In this document: positions 19,974 to 31,096 of the stretch, one piece after another
Layout: each line of letters starts with the position of its first letter
Position numbering within the stretch: the stretch's first letter is position 1
Made by a program: the position numbers and the translations under genes
DNA from: Yarrowia lipolytica
Lineage: Eukaryota; Ascomycota; Dipodascomycetes; Dipodascales
Direction: 5' to 3'
Length of the DNA: 64,000 nt
Assembly: GCF_001761485.1 (NCBI RefSeq)
Contig: NC_090771.1
Span: 2,232,001 to 2,296,000 of the forward strand
Notes under the pieces: generated by a model
What the model was told of the DNA's origin: nothing
The model's input: the letters and a program-made list of their open reading frames with translations, nothing else
Database searches by the model: none

Positions 19974-21305
19974 TTACCGTTGCGAATGGCCCTGGTCTAT
20001 GAACTGACAACAATCAACTTCATCATGATACCAACAGACAGTGAATTGCAGTCCGTGTTCGTGGGCAGCTGTACCGTTGATCAGCAGACACCACGTTTCT
20101 CACAATGACGATTCAAGTTCGGATCCATGGTCCATCAACTGTGTACCCCTTGTCGCAGGCATGGGCACCTTCACATTGTACACCTTTCATCGTCTCTGGA
20201 GGCTAGTCTAGATCCCCTACAGTGATCTGTCGCCATCATGCTACAAGTACATATTAGATACTTGGAGCTCCAAAGACACCCTCGTATCATTCTCCGTGGT
20301 ACATACTTGTACCAAGTACATATTTAATTTATTTATCGTCATCTGAGATACGATGCGTACCGTACTCGTATTTGTTGTAAGTGTTTGATCTTCCAATCTA
20401 GCCACAGTATATACAGTAATAATTACAGCACATCTGGTACTCACACCAACATCGTACAAGTACGTATCTTATCTCACAGAGAAAAAAGGAAAAACGACGA
20501 CAGCCGAGCAGAGCACAGGGTTTCAGCTATCGTGCTTGCAACCGAGACATGGCATCGTATTCGTGACTTCAAAAGTCTCTTCTCTTGGTGCGATATTATT
20601 TAAAAACTGCAAGCTTGCCTTAGTTAATATATCACTCCCCTTCGTTCACTCTTGGCCCACTGGGCTCTCTGTACGGCACGAACGCGCCTAAGGTCTAACT
20701 TGAAAGATATCTACAAGTACTGGTGATAGCAGCCATATTCAGCTTATTAATCAAAATGATCTTATCGGATCCGTTCCACAGCCGATCACTTTACGACTAT
20801 CAATCGTAGAGTTTCTCGGAGTCCGACCGAGCCGAAGCACACTTCATTGTGAATTGTGAATTGCATGACGTCTGAGAAAACCCCATTTCGATCTGAAGCA
20901 ACATCTATTATTTATTTTTACAAGCAGAAGAATCACATTGTCATCTCTCCTTCAACTTTCAAAGCTTTTGGGCGCTAATCAGATGTACAGGACCTTTTTT
21001 TCAAGTGCACGCCACAATAATAGTGTATGAAATACCGACGATACTTATTTGTAGTTGAGAACATCAGGATAGGTCACAAGAGATTACCTATTTCATGCAC
21101 CAAAAATCACGATAGCGCATCAATTATTGCACCTCATCCTCTGAATGTTGTTTTCCGAGAAACCAGCTAGATATTCCGCACAACCGCTAATCGAACCCAC
21201 ACACACAACAAAGGCATCACAGACAACGCCTCGACCTCCACGTGACCTGAATCAGGCTTGCAAATCAACTCTGATCAAATAGTCCAACCAACCTCAACAC
21301 ACACA
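19974..21305. other. Intergenic, no gene seen
   Basis: Holds several ACAAGTAC-type motifs (20246, 20290, 20455, 20711). The last 150 bp before ATP11 is AC-rich, as is usual for leaders here. Confidence 0.6.
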
Positions 21306-22274
21306 ATGAGACCATTTCTCAAGAAGGCACCCATTAAAGCCCTGCGTCAGGCTTCTGGCTATTCTGGCTCCCTCAGCAACCTGCGTGTCCAATGGGCTCG
21401 TCCTGATATCGGACGAACTTCTCTTTCTGCCAATGCATCCACCCAGGCTGACGTTCTGGCTCGATACCAGGATAAGCTGAAGCAGAAGGCTGCCGCCGAG
21501 GGCGTGGAGTCTGTTGACGAGCTCAAGGAGAAGCTTGCTCCAGAGATTGAGGCTACTCTCAAGAAGCTCAATGAGTCTGATCCTCTCGCCAAGGTGCTGG
21601 AACAGGCCTGGAGTGAAAAAAAGACGATCCTTGAAGAGGGAGGAGAGGAGGCCAAGACTCTGACTGAGAAGCTTGGCGAGGTTCCCCCCGTTCCGAAGAA
21701 CGAGCTCAAGAACCTCGACAGCTTCGTCAAGCTGGACAAGTTTAAGGAACTTGGAAAGCAAGAAATTGAGTTCCTGTGGAGAGCCCGACATATTAACAAC
21801 GAGCGCGCTCTGTGTGCTGTCGTTGACCCCCAGCTCTTCTACAAGATGTTCCTCAATGGCCGAAAGCACCCCATGTTCGTTCTGCCACTGCCCAAGGGAG
21901 ACGAGGGATGTGAGATGCACATTGTGCAGTGGAACTTTGTTGGAGAGCACCTGACCCACGTCATCTTCACCACTCTGGCCGAGTTCAAGCTCCACCAGGA
22001 CTTCGCTAGACCCCATACAACTCTCATGTTCCACACTGACCTTGCTGCTGACAAGGACTGTGTTCTTCTGAATGGTCAGGTCGAGAAGGACTCTGCCATG
22101 TCTCTCCAGGATGCCCAGTTCCTTATCCTGGCTCTCCAGGAGTTCTACGGAGCTACCATCACCGACCCAGAGACCACAAAGCGACGACAAGCTCTTCTGC
22201 AGTCCTTCACAGAGGGCTCCGACAACTTCCCCATCGATATGGTGATCGAGGAGATTGAGGCTTTCACCAAGTGA
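21306..22274 (+). CDS. ATP11: Mitochondrial F1-ATPase assembly chaperone Atp11
   Basis: 322 residues. The N-terminus is basic, a likely matrix targeting sequence (MRPFLKKAPIKALRQ). A charged helical region (about 45-140) follows, then the conserved ATP11 domain with FLWRARHINNERALCAVVDP, MFVLPLPKGDEG and QWNFVGEHLTHVIFTTLAEF. Atp11 binds free F1 beta subunits and stops them aggregating before F1 assembles. Yeast Atp11 is 318 aa. I chose the ATG at 21306 because it gives the targeting sequence; an in-frame ATG at 21258 would bury it. Confidence 0.95.
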   Translation: MRPFLKKAPIKALRQASGYSGSLSNLRVQWARPDIGRTSLSANASTQADVLARYQDKLKQKAAAEGVESVDELKEKLAPEIEATLKKLNESDPLAKVLEQAWSEKKTILEEGGEEAKTLTEKLGEVPPVPKNELKNLDSFVKLDKFKELGKQEIEFLWRARHINNERALCAVVDPQLFYKMFLNGRKHPMFVLPLPKGDEGCEMHIVQWNFVGEHLTHVIFTTLAEFKLHQDFARPHTTLMFHTDLAADKDCVLLNGQVEKDSAMSLQDAQFLILALQEFYGATITDPETTKRRQALLQSFTEGSDNFPIDMVIEEIEAFTK

Positions 22275-22970
22275 ACATTGTAGATAGAAGTACATACTGA
22301 ATTGATAGACGTACATACTGTAAGTGTGCGAATGAACTGTTGTTGTGTACCTTGCGATCTACTGAAGACCATATAAAGACATAAAGACGAGATTAATTAA
22401 TATAACTGGCACTACAATTGACTGGTAAGTTCTGGAAGTTGACTGTGACATCGAGAACACAACAGTATGTATGTACTACAATGATATTACCTGCCATCAC
22501 AAAGGTAGATATCCCTTAGTTGTATGAGATTCTTATAATAGTTTCCACCAAATCATTTCAGATCTTAAAGGTACAGTACATACTGATTTGGTAGAGAGAC
22601 TTGCGGTGGAATTTGTTTCGAACTTCTACAGCATGTATTAAACGCTCCTCCTGTAGGTAAGTGACTTTGTAGACCAGTTCTCTGAACTGTACTTAGAAAA
22701 ATTTAAGGATGTAGAAGAAAATGACAAAATGACATATTTGTGTTCACGTGATTTGTTTTGTTTGTTGTTTTTTTTTTTAAAAAAAGAACCTCTCGTGCGG
22801 GTGTTCCTTATTTTCTCCAAAGCCACTGCTACAGTATATAAGTAATTGTAATTATTAATAGATCTGTAGTCCAACCCCATCTTAACTTTTGGTGCGATAT
22901 CGGAGCTGCAGCGTGTGACATGGCGTTCATTAGTCACAGGCACACTTGATCACACACATTACACATCACC
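22275..22970. other. Intergenic with CACGTG site and homopolymer run
   Basis: TTCACGTGAT at 22743-22752, then a T-run meeting an A-run near 22770-22790. It lies upstream of PHA2. No gene seen. Confidence 0.6.
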
Positions 22971-23843
22971 ATGACAACCACAGAGGAAATCGCCTTTCTC
23001 GGACCGTTATACACGTATTCACACGCAGCCGCAAAACAGTACCAGGATACTCTGGCAGTGCCCACGACCCTGCGACCGGCCAAATCAATCGAAGAGTGTT
23101 TCCAGCTACTGGACTCGGGAGAAGTCAAGCTGGCGGTCGTGCCGTTTGAAAACTCCACTAACGGATCGGTTGTTTGGACACTAGACTTTCTGCGACAACG
23201 GCTTCTCGGCGACGACTACTTCTACTCTGCGACTGCCGAGCTGCTGGTTCCCGTGAGCCACTGTTTCTTCTCCAATGTTAGTGACAAAAAGGACATCACC
23301 AAAATTTACTCACACCCTCAGGTCTGGGGCCAGTGCGTCGAATTCCTCAAACAGTACCCCAATGTCGAGCGGATCGACGTGGCAAGTACCGCCAAGGCAG
23401 CTGAGCTGGCTGCCAATGAACCAAACGCAGGAGCTATCAGCTCGGAAATGGCCGGAGCAGCTGCTGGCATCAAGCTGGTGGAGACCAACATTGCAGACAA
23501 GAAAAACAATACCACCCGGTTCCTGGGCCTTAGTAGTCTCGATGACGTGCAGAACCCACCACCTACAAAGGACGATCTGTCCCTCATCTCCTTCACCACC
23601 ACTCACAACAACCCCGGAGCTCTGTGTGCAGTTTTGGAGGAGTTCCGAAAGCACGACATTGATCTGAGCAGTATCAACTCGCGACCGTCGCTACAGGACT
23701 CGTGGCACTACATCTTTTTCGTCGAATGCCGAGCCCACGTCAGCGAAGAACGCATGAAAAATACCCTCAAGGCCATGGAAAGCATCTGCTCTTCTCTGAC
23801 GGTGATCGGATCCTTCCCCAGATGTCCTGGCAGAGACGCTTAG
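22971..23843 (+). CDS. PHA2: Prephenate dehydratase
   Basis: 290 residues. The N-terminal catalytic domain has FLGPLYTYSHAAAKQY, VVPFENSTNGSVVWTLD and NNTTRFLGL, the TRF motif needed for activity. The C-terminal ACT domain (about 205-285) begins GALCAVLEEFRKHDIDLSSI and has INSRPS, the ESRP-type phenylalanine-sensing motif. The enzyme turns prephenate into phenylpyruvate in phenylalanine synthesis and is feedback-inhibited through the ACT domain. Yeast Pha2 is 334 aa. The start has a consensus CACCATG context. Confidence 0.95.
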   Translation: MTTTEEIAFLGPLYTYSHAAAKQYQDTLAVPTTLRPAKSIEECFQLLDSGEVKLAVVPFENSTNGSVVWTLDFLRQRLLGDDYFYSATAELLVPVSHCFFSNVSDKKDITKIYSHPQVWGQCVEFLKQYPNVERIDVASTAKAAELAANEPNAGAISSEMAGAAAGIKLVETNIADKKNNTTRFLGLSSLDDVQNPPPTKDDLSLISFTTTHNNPGALCAVLEEFRKHDIDLSSINSRPSLQDSWHYIFFVECRAHVSEERMKNTLKAMESICSSLTVIGSFPRCPGRDA

Positions 23844-24143
23844 ACGGTTCAGCGTTTCTGTCTAGGTGAATTATGCTCAAATGAAGCACAATAAGCGAAG
23901 CGCTCGTACTACAAGTACAGTAGCTAACTTGTAGCTTTACGTGTCATCATAAGGCGAGGCATAACGCACACAATAATAATTGTAAATATATATCCTAACC
24001 CAATTCGTACGTACACAATCTCAAGAGCTTGTAGCTGGCCCCTTCAGCTTGCTTAGTAGTACCAACGCAACCTCCAATCGGGCGTACTGTACGGGACTCA
24101 GCACACTCGACTAGTATGCAGTCACCATAGCACCTTCGCCACA

Positions 24144-25143
24144 CTACTGGCCATATCTGGTGAACTCCCAGTCCTTGGAATCCAATGGACAAGTGTTTCG
24201 GGACTTGAGCCATCGGTTAATGCAATGAAAGTGAAAGGCGTGGTTGCACTTACCCCAGGCCACGTTACAGTCAGCCTGAGTTCCGGATGCGTTGGCTTGG
24301 CAATCGATGCATGGCTCCATAATGTGATTTTTGCAGATGGCACAGGTTTCCACCTGGATATCCCATGACCAAAATGCTACCGCCGACCACTGAGTTAGTA
24401 TGTTACAGATAGACCAAAGCCCACTAATACCGCGACTCTGGTGATAGTAACTAAGTTGCTGCCGTAGCAAGTGAGCAAAACATCTTGCAAATCACGCCAC
24501 CAAAGTCACCAAAAAACATCGCTTTAGACCTGGGCCACAGCCCCCCAATCAAGTTGCATTGCCATAACCATATGAATTCGACAAGTGCAAGATCTAATGC
24601 AATCATCAAACACAGAAATAGCTGAATGGCATGCGGCATGTTGTGGCACTCTATGTAGCCTGATTGATCACCAAGGTGCCATGCCGTTGGTCCCGTCATG
24701 GTTATTGTATCACAATCTTAATCCACACACCATTGTAAACTGTGGGTGATAGGATCCTTGTGTGTGTCATAAACGATCCCTCATTCTGTATATCCCATTG
24801 ACTTCAGGGATGCCTCGGTGGCCAGAATCAAGGTATTCTCTCAATGTCGTTCGGTGGCAACCTCCACGTTTCCGTAGTGCGTGGTTGTCACACGTTTCAG
24901 TGCGTGTTTGAAGTCCATCATGTCTTGTGTCGAATCATCAGCCCATTGCACTGGATCTTTCTCTCTCCTCGATTCGTCTCTACTGTAGTACTCACCTTCT
25001 TGACTTCTAATCGCTTCTTAGCCGACTTTTTGGGCTTCTCGATGACTGTGTTAGTGTTGTTGGGGGGGAAACAAGACGCAATACTCACCTTCCTCGACCT
25101 GCTCAACAGGTGTGTCGACTTCCATAGCGCTTGGGTCTGCCAT
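24144..25143 (-). CDS. HRT1: RING-H2 subunit of cullin-RING ligases (Rbx1/Hrt1), two introns
   Basis: Three exons: 25089-25143, 24996-25045 and 24144-24389, giving 116 residues. Introns begin GTGAGT and end CTAACACAG and CTAACTCAG. The product starts [15 protein letters not shown], reads KKRLEVKK then [19 protein letters not shown] across the second junction, and ends with [20 protein letters not shown] and a final DWEFTRYGQ. This matches Rbx1 nearly throughout. Rbx1/Hrt1 recruits the E2 to SCF and other cullin ligases and is essential. Rbx1 is 108 aa and yeast Hrt1 121 aa. The second intron (606 nt) is long for a yeast. Confidence 0.93.
24390..24995 (-). other. Second intron of HRT1
   Basis: 606 nt, GTGAGT to CTAACTCAG. 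I see no RNA gene or conserved frame inside it. Confidence 0.85.
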
Positions 25144-26731
25144 CTCGGTACTTGGTGGTGTGTGTTGTGTGTGGTGAGATGAAAGGAGTGTTGGTATCAC
25201 GGTTAGAGGTGTGTGGTGAATAGGCTTTTTGTCGAGAGGTGCAGGTGAATTACTAACGTCAACTAATTGTTGAATGTGGGGAAAGGCCAATAAATAGGGG
25301 AGTAGTATGAGTGGAAAAAGAAAAGACAACACAGGACACCATAAGACAGCCATTTATGATCGGCTCACGCCATTGTTGTGTCATAGTTGTATGTCGCAGC
25401 AACCCGAATATCCTGACACCGTTGGAGGTTCCAGATAGAAGTTGGGCCAAGATGCCAAGTATTGATACGACACTATGGAAGGACAGTGCTTCTGCAGAGA
25501 AAAGCATCACCATATTCCCTTAGAGAGCTGGTCGAATGGCCTTGTCATTATCATAGAACGCAGCACATGACTCTTACCCATAATATTATCGTCTTATTTG
25601 ACACAGACACCTCCACCGCACGCCCACCAACAGAAACGTTGGATCTCAAATTACGATACACTTTTTAGTAGAGTTTCAACGGCATCCTTATTAATAATTA
25701 CTGTACACATTCAATTTTTTTTTATCTCTGGCATGCCTGCAAGCAAGGTTTCTTGTGTCAAGGGCCATGGGAACTGATTTCCAACCCTTACATAAGGAGC
25801 ATGAGCTGCAGACCAGGACGCCTGCAGACACACGCTTATCAGCAGTGCAATCGCGGCAGATCCGGACTACTATACCTGCCAGTTACTTGTAGTTGGTGTC
25901 GTCAATTGTCTGTATTACTGTACGGCGCTCCCACCTACACCTTTGGATACTTTGCAGTAGCTCCTTGTAAGGTACAGAAAAGTGTCTACTTGTAGCTGTA
26001 GTACAGCACATCCGATACTTAGATACAGTATACTGTAGCTGTATATTCTGTAGATCCAGGCTTACAAGGGCAATGTTGCCATGCTGATAGACATACGACG
26101 ATATCTCGAACGTCACACGTGTGTCCATCTCTTCATTGAGTGCATGCAACCATGCTCCTTTGTTACCGCGCGTATCCAGGTTCGAAGGCGATCAATGTGA
26201 TCCAAATTACGTATGTCCAGTCTTCATCTTGAAGACAAGGAGTTACAGAACTTCCCCAGCTGCTTAGGCAGAATCAAACAGAGTTTGCACAACTTCAGGT
26301 GCGATTAGGCCGCTTTTGTTCCTACTACTCTTTATGCTTAGTTACAGTAACATGTACGAATACAACCGGGGGCTGTCTCGTCAGGTTCTACCTCCTTTGT
26401 TAGCTACTTTCCAAACAAGTACAGTATGTACTCATACTCGTATGTACTTGTACATACTGTTGTCTCTTGTACGGCCACAACACAACATGAACAGCGACCA
26501 CTCGTAGGTAGCTGGGGTATCCCAGTATCCCTAGAATCATACTTCGTTTCTAGAATCCAGTTGGTGTCTAAAAATATCTGCAATGTAGCTGTCGAATATT
26601 CTTCGTTTCACTGCTTTTATATCCAGATAGATCAAAAGCTCTTGCCTGACTACAGCAACCCCAATTATCTTTACAGTAATCATTGCATTTTATATCAGGT
26701 CGTTATGGTACATGTCATCACGCCTAAGAGC
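25144..26731. other. Intergenic, no gene seen
   Basis: HRT1 upstream region and ARC40 downstream region. A dense patch of GTAC motifs lies at 26415-26460 (AGTACAGTATGTACTC through TATGTACTTGTACATACTG). Confidence 0.6.
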
Positions 26732-27862
26732 CTAAACCCGGTAGATAACCAGCTGGCCATCTCCTCCAGTGGAAGAAATAGTGGTCACTCGTCCTCCCTC
26801 CTCGTCTAGAGGTCGCAGAGTGACAATGGGAGACTGGTGGATGGTCAGCAGATCATCATCGTTGGGTTGCTGAGTGGTTCCCTTGAGATCCATGGCTCGG
26901 AACATGTTGAGAGCGGAGCCGGTGGGCATTCCATCCTCATCGAACTGGGAGGCGGGGCCAGAGTTCTTCTTGTTCTTCTTAGGGTCATCAATAGCGCCAG
27001 TCTGCTTCCAGCCAGACTGAGAGCCACCAAAGATGATGGGATAGCAGTCGTAGCCTCCAGCAACGATCTGATCTTCCGTGGTCCACACCAGAGATCGGAA
27101 GGGCTGGAAGGAGGTGTCCAGGTTGATGACAGCTTTGGGGGGAGCATCGGGAGCAGACGGGTAGACCACAGTGATGGAGGAGTCGTGGGAAACGTAGGCC
27201 AGAGAGTTTCCGGAAGGAGAGAAGGCCACGTCGTGAACCCAGGCGTAGGTCTTGTTGGCAAACTCACCACAAAGATGCTGGAAAGGCAGTCGCTCTCCCC
27301 AGGCGGTGGGGGCGGGTTTGGCGTCAACACCCTTGATGTAGCCGGAGAAGACTCGGGCGTGTCCGTCCGTGGATCCGGCGGCCAACAGAACGTTGTTGGG
27401 GTGCCACGCAACGCTGGTGATTGTGGATCGGATGGGCTTCTTGATGTGCTTGGAGATCCACCAGTCGTTCTCGGCCTCGAAGTAGCACACGGCAATGATT
27501 CGCGCTCCGGATCCTACGGCAAACTTGGATCCATCGGGAGACCATCGCACGGTGGTGGCGGCTCGGTTGATTCGCAGCACCACCAGGAAGGGCTTCCAGG
27601 TACCGTCTTGCTGCAGCTCCCAAACAGTAGCGTTTCGGTCCTGAGAACAGGTGACAATTCGGCCATCACAAGAGATATCCACACCGGTCACGGTTTTGTC
27701 GTGGAATCGCAGAGTGCCGGCCTTTCCAGGAACTGGTCGAATCTTGCCGTTGGCTCGCTGCAGAAGAGTGACATTGTTCTCTCGAGCCACGGCAACGAAG
27801 GTGTGGTCCTTGTTGAAGGAGTGGTCAGCGATAGCTGTGGTTCCCAGTCGGAAAGATTCCAT
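26732..27862 (-). CDS. ARC40: Arp2/3 complex subunit 1 (ARPC1)
   Basis: 376 residues (yeast Arc40 384), a seven-blade WD propeller. Characteristic blocks are CSQDRNATVWEL, TTVRWSPDGSKFAVGSGARI, VCYFEAENDWWISKHIKKPI and TSVAWHPNNVLLAAGSTDG, which identify ARPC1 rather than a generic WD protein. ARPC1 binds the other ARPC subunits and WASP-type activators and is needed for branched actin and endocytic patches. SAC6, another actin-patch gene, lies at 45-47 kb. Codon bias is strong, which explains a long chance frame on the opposite strand. Confidence 0.95.
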   Translation of the reverse strand: MESFRLGTTAIADHSFNKDHTFVAVARENNVTLLQRANGKIRPVPGKAGTLRFHDKTVTGVDISCDGRIVTCSQDRNATVWELQQDGTWKPFLVVLRINRAATTVRWSPDGSKFAVGSGARIIAVCYFEAENDWWISKHIKKPIRSTITSVAWHPNNVLLAAGSTDGHARVFSGYIKGVDAKPAPTAWGERLPFQHLCGEFANKTYAWVHDVAFSPSGNSLAYVSHDSSITVVYPSAPDAPPKAVINLDTSFQPFRSLVWTTEDQIVAGGYDCYPIIFGGSQSGWKQTGAIDDPKKNKKNSGPASQFDEDGMPTGSALNMFRAMDLKGTTQQPNDDDLLTIHQSPIVTLRPLDEEGGRVTTISSTGGDGQLVIYRV

Positions 27863-29044
27863 GGTGATTGGTTGTTTTAGGCGTTTGGTTGAGATGCAAG
27901 TGTCAGGAGCTCGACTCTACTGACTGCTGTTGTGTGGTGAAGGGGGAGTTGGCTGTGCTGGCTGTGAGGTAATAATGTAGTGCAATGGGAGAGTGGGGTA
28001 AGGGTTGTGTATTGCACTGGGAAGAGAAATGTTTCGAGGTACATCGAAGAGGTGGAGAAAACACTACTTGTAGTGGTCAATTGTAATGCTTACCTTGTAC
28101 TAATATGTTTTGTATATATGTCCATGTTCAAATGTCTCGATATACAAGTACTCGTACGTAATTTGGGGACTTCACAGAAACACCTTCAGAGCGCAGTTCG
28201 GAGTTATCTTGCGTCTGAGAGGCAGGCATCGGAGACGAATACCAAGAGCGATATAACTGACAAATGAACTGTTCTAACAGCAAGTGCCTACAGTACAAGT
28301 ACGAGTAATGGTAGATTGGAGAAAAGTTGTTACATAATTTGAATCTAGTGTACTTGTGCGGTATAAAATGCCATTACTGTATACTGGTGGATGAACTCTG
28401 CACACTGGAAGACGTTTACTTACAGTACACACACACATCTACACGCTATAAATAAAAGTTGTCAGAAAAGAAAGGTTCGTTAAAGAGATCCGAGTTGTCG
28501 TTGTTATCAGTTTTCTAACGTCACCATCACTTCCATCTTTTGAAACACAGAAAATGCCAAAGAAACCGCATTGTGTGTCGCCTGAGGGGGAGCAGAAGAG
28601 GTGAGGTCGGCAGCAGAGCTGGTTTTAACAGAAGAAATGGGCGAGGGGAAGGTCAACGGTCTCTATCTCTGAACACACAGTAATTGCATGTCGATTCTAC
28701 TAATACGATTCCTTCCGTTGTTACTGTATCTTGTTCTGCGATGTTCTGGTAGCTACAATACTTCCCACTGTTCTCAAGAATGCACTTCTTTAATATCACT
28801 CACTCTGTAATCGAACCCCGACACGCAGGCTTTGATGAAGAGCGATCGAAAGAAATGAGAACCATTTATGTAGGAGTCCAAGCTCGACTGAATAACCTGC
28901 TATAATCGTCGTCTCGCGGGAGCTCGTCACTTTACGGTACCAATTCACATCAACATATGCAATTGATTAAGGCCAGTTGCCATGCATCGCTATCTGACAC
29001 GGATCAAGACCCTCCTTATGCATAATTACATGTCTGAACATTCG

Positions 29045-29160
29045 GGTTACACCATATCTACGCATGGTCCCACACGCCGCTGACCTGAGTCACGATAAGT
29101 TCTGCAGCAAAACTTTGATGGGTGACCACCAGGATGTTCAAGTAGAGACGAACAGGCAGA
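29045..29160 (+). pseudogene. 5S rRNA-like relic
   Basis: Starts GGTTACACCATATC, almost the start of the 5S gene at 44920 (GGTTACGGCCATATC). About 75 nt later comes GATGGGTGACCACCAGGA, the box-C-like signature common to eukaryotic 5S genes. The spacing is about 10 nt shorter than in the real gene, the middle is poorly conserved, and there is no T-run at the expected end. Best read as a decayed 5S copy. Confidence 0.4.
29086..29092. promoter_or_regulatory. TGAGTCA site upstream of ADE13
   Basis: A perfect Gcn4/Bas1-type heptamer, 332 bp upstream of the ADE13 start. In budding yeast Bas1 and Gcn4 act on such sites at purine genes. It falls inside the 5S-like relic, so it may be chance. Confidence 0.35.
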
Positions 29161-29423
29161 GTATATGACTGGGAATATTTTCGGCTAAAAGGTGCAAATA
29201 TTTATTCAATTTTAGAATTATAAAGGAATCGTTGAATCATTGTATCTCCATTCTTCTTGTATAGTCGATTATATCACCCCATTACTCATTGTGGGCTGTC
29301 AATTTCACTCCTGGTGGTGCTTCACTTGGGGTAAAGTTTGGAAGCTTAAAAAAATGCACATTGATATAGAGAGGTGAAGTCGTTGAATTTCTCACTCCAC
29401 ACACCAACCACCACACAATCACC

Positions 29424-30872
29424 ATGTCCAACAACGACTCGTACCAGACTCCCCTGTCCTCGCGATACGCCAGCAAGGAGATGTCGTCGCTCTTCTCTAT
29501 GAAGAACCGATACTCCACCTGGCGAAAGCTGTGGTACAACCTGGCTGTGGCCGAGAAGGAGCTTGGAATCACCCAGATCACCGACGAGGCCCTTGAGCAG
29601 CTCAAGGCCCACCAGGAGATCACCGACGACGAGATCGCCGAGGCCACCAAGCAGGAAGCCATTGTGCGTCACGACGTCATGTCCCACGTCCATGTGTACG
29701 GACTCACTGCCCCCGCTGCCGCTGGCATCATCCATCTGGGAGCCACCTCCTGCTTTGTCACCGACAACGCCGATCTTATCTTCCTGCGAGACGGTCTGGA
29801 CATTCTGATCCCCAAGCTCGTTAACGTCATTGACCGACTCTCTCAGTTTGCCCTCAAGTACAAGGATCTGCCCGTTCTGGGATGGACCCACTTCCAGCCC
29901 GCCCAACTGACCACCGTTGGTAAGCGAGCCACACTCTGGATCCAGGAGCTTCTGTGGGATCTGCGAAACCTGCAGCGAGCCCGAGACGACCTTGGTCTCC
30001 GAGGTGTCAAGGGTACCACCGGTACTCAGGCCTCTTTCCTGTCTCTGTTTGAGGGTAACCACGACAAGGTCGAGCAGCTTGACGAGCGAGTCGTTGAGCT
30101 CCTTGGCTTCGACTACGCCTACCCCTGCACTGGACAGACCTACTCTCGAAAGATTGATGTCGACGTCCTTGCCCCTCTCGCCTCTCTCGGCTGCACTGCC
30201 CACAAGTTCGCCACCGACGTGCGTCTCCTTGCCAACCTCAAGGAGATGGAGGAGCCTTTCGAGAAGTCCCAGATCGGATCATCTGCCATGGCCTACAAGC
30301 GAAACCCCATGCGATCCGAGCGAATCTGCTCTCTGTCTCGACACCTGCAGTCTTGTTTCCAGGACGCAACTCAGACCGCTTCTGTCCAGTGGTTCGAGCG
30401 AACTCTCGATGACTCTGCTATTCGACGAGTCTCTCTTCCCGGCGCCTTCCTCACCGCCGACATTGTTCTGTCCACTCTTCTGAACGTTGTCTCTGGTCTG
30501 GTCGTCTACCCCAAGGTCATTGAGCGACGAATTGCCGCCGAGCTTCCTTTCATGGCCACTGAGAACATCATCATGGCAATGGTCCAGCGAGGAGGAGACC
30601 GACAGCAGTGCCACGAGGAGATCCGAGTTCTTTCTCACCAGGCCGCCCAGGTTGTCAAGGAGCAGGGAGGAGATAACGATCTTATTGAGCGAATCAAGAA
30701 CACCCCCTACTTCAAGCCCGTTCACGACGACCTTGACAAGCTGCTCGATCCCTCTACTTTCGTCGGCCGAGCACCCGAGCAGACCGAAAAGTTTGTCAAC
30801 AAGACTGTTGCCAAGGCTCTAGAGCCTTACAAGAAGATGATCAACCAGGAGGGCTTCCAGCTTGCTGTCTAA
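29424..30872 (+). CDS. ADE13: Adenylosuccinate lyase
   Basis: 482 residues, the same length as yeast Ade13. The N-terminus reads [17 protein letters not shown]. The catalytic signature [19 protein letters not shown], just before residue 300, is the fumarase/aspartase superfamily loop. [15 protein letters not shown] is also conserved. The enzyme cleaves SAICAR to AICAR and adenylosuccinate to AMP, so it acts twice in purine synthesis. Codon bias is strong (CTC, GAG, CGA), consistent with high expression. The start has a CACCATG context. Confidence 0.97.
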   Translation: MSNNDSYQTPLSSRYASKEMSSLFSMKNRYSTWRKLWYNLAVAEKELGITQITDEALEQLKAHQEITDDEIAEATKQEAIVRHDVMSHVHVYGLTAPAAAGIIHLGATSCFVTDNADLIFLRDGLDILIPKLVNVIDRLSQFALKYKDLPVLGWTHFQPAQLTTVGKRATLWIQELLWDLRNLQRARDDLGLRGVKGTTGTQASFLSLFEGNHDKVEQLDERVVELLGFDYAYPCTGQTYSRKIDVDVLAPLASLGCTAHKFATDVRLLANLKEMEEPFEKSQIGSSAMAYKRNPMRSERICSLSRHLQSCFQDATQTASVQWFERTLDDSAIRRVSLPGAFLTADIVLSTLLNVVSGLVVYPKVIERRIAAELPFMATENIIMAMVQRGGDRQQCHEEIRVLSHQAAQVVKEQGGDNDLIERIKNTPYFKPVHDDLDKLLDPSTFVGRAPEQTEKFVNKTVAKALEPYKKMINQEGFQLAV

Positions 30873-31096
30873 GCGAGCCCAGCTGCCAGCCAAGGATCCG
30901 AACGACTGGGCCTTGAGTACCAGTTCCTTTAACGGCTTGTCAACACATCACCAAGCCTTTTATAGTGTAATTAACGTATAGATGTATGATAATAGTTATC
31001 GCCTAGCTATTGCGATAGCTACTTGTAGACGTCTACTTGGACGTTTTGTACTGCAACTACATATCATACCATATTATCTACTCAATAAATACTTAC

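Larger units (their letters stand above)
27863..29423. other. Intergenic upstream of ARC40 and ADE13
   Basis: 1.56 kb. Holds CTACTTGTAG and ACAAGTAC motifs (28063, 28146, 28291), the 5S-like relic at 29045 and a TGAGTCA site. No gene seen. Confidence 0.6.

Noticed and set aside
21294-22316. A 340-codon frame antisense to ATP11
   Set aside because: Shadow of the biased ATP11 coding strand; Leu/Ser/Val-rich with no domain.
26837-27880. A 347-codon open frame antisense to ARC40
   Set aside because: It mirrors ARC40. Strong codon bias leaves few antisense stops, and the translation is low-complexity Gly/Ser/Val/Asp with no domain.
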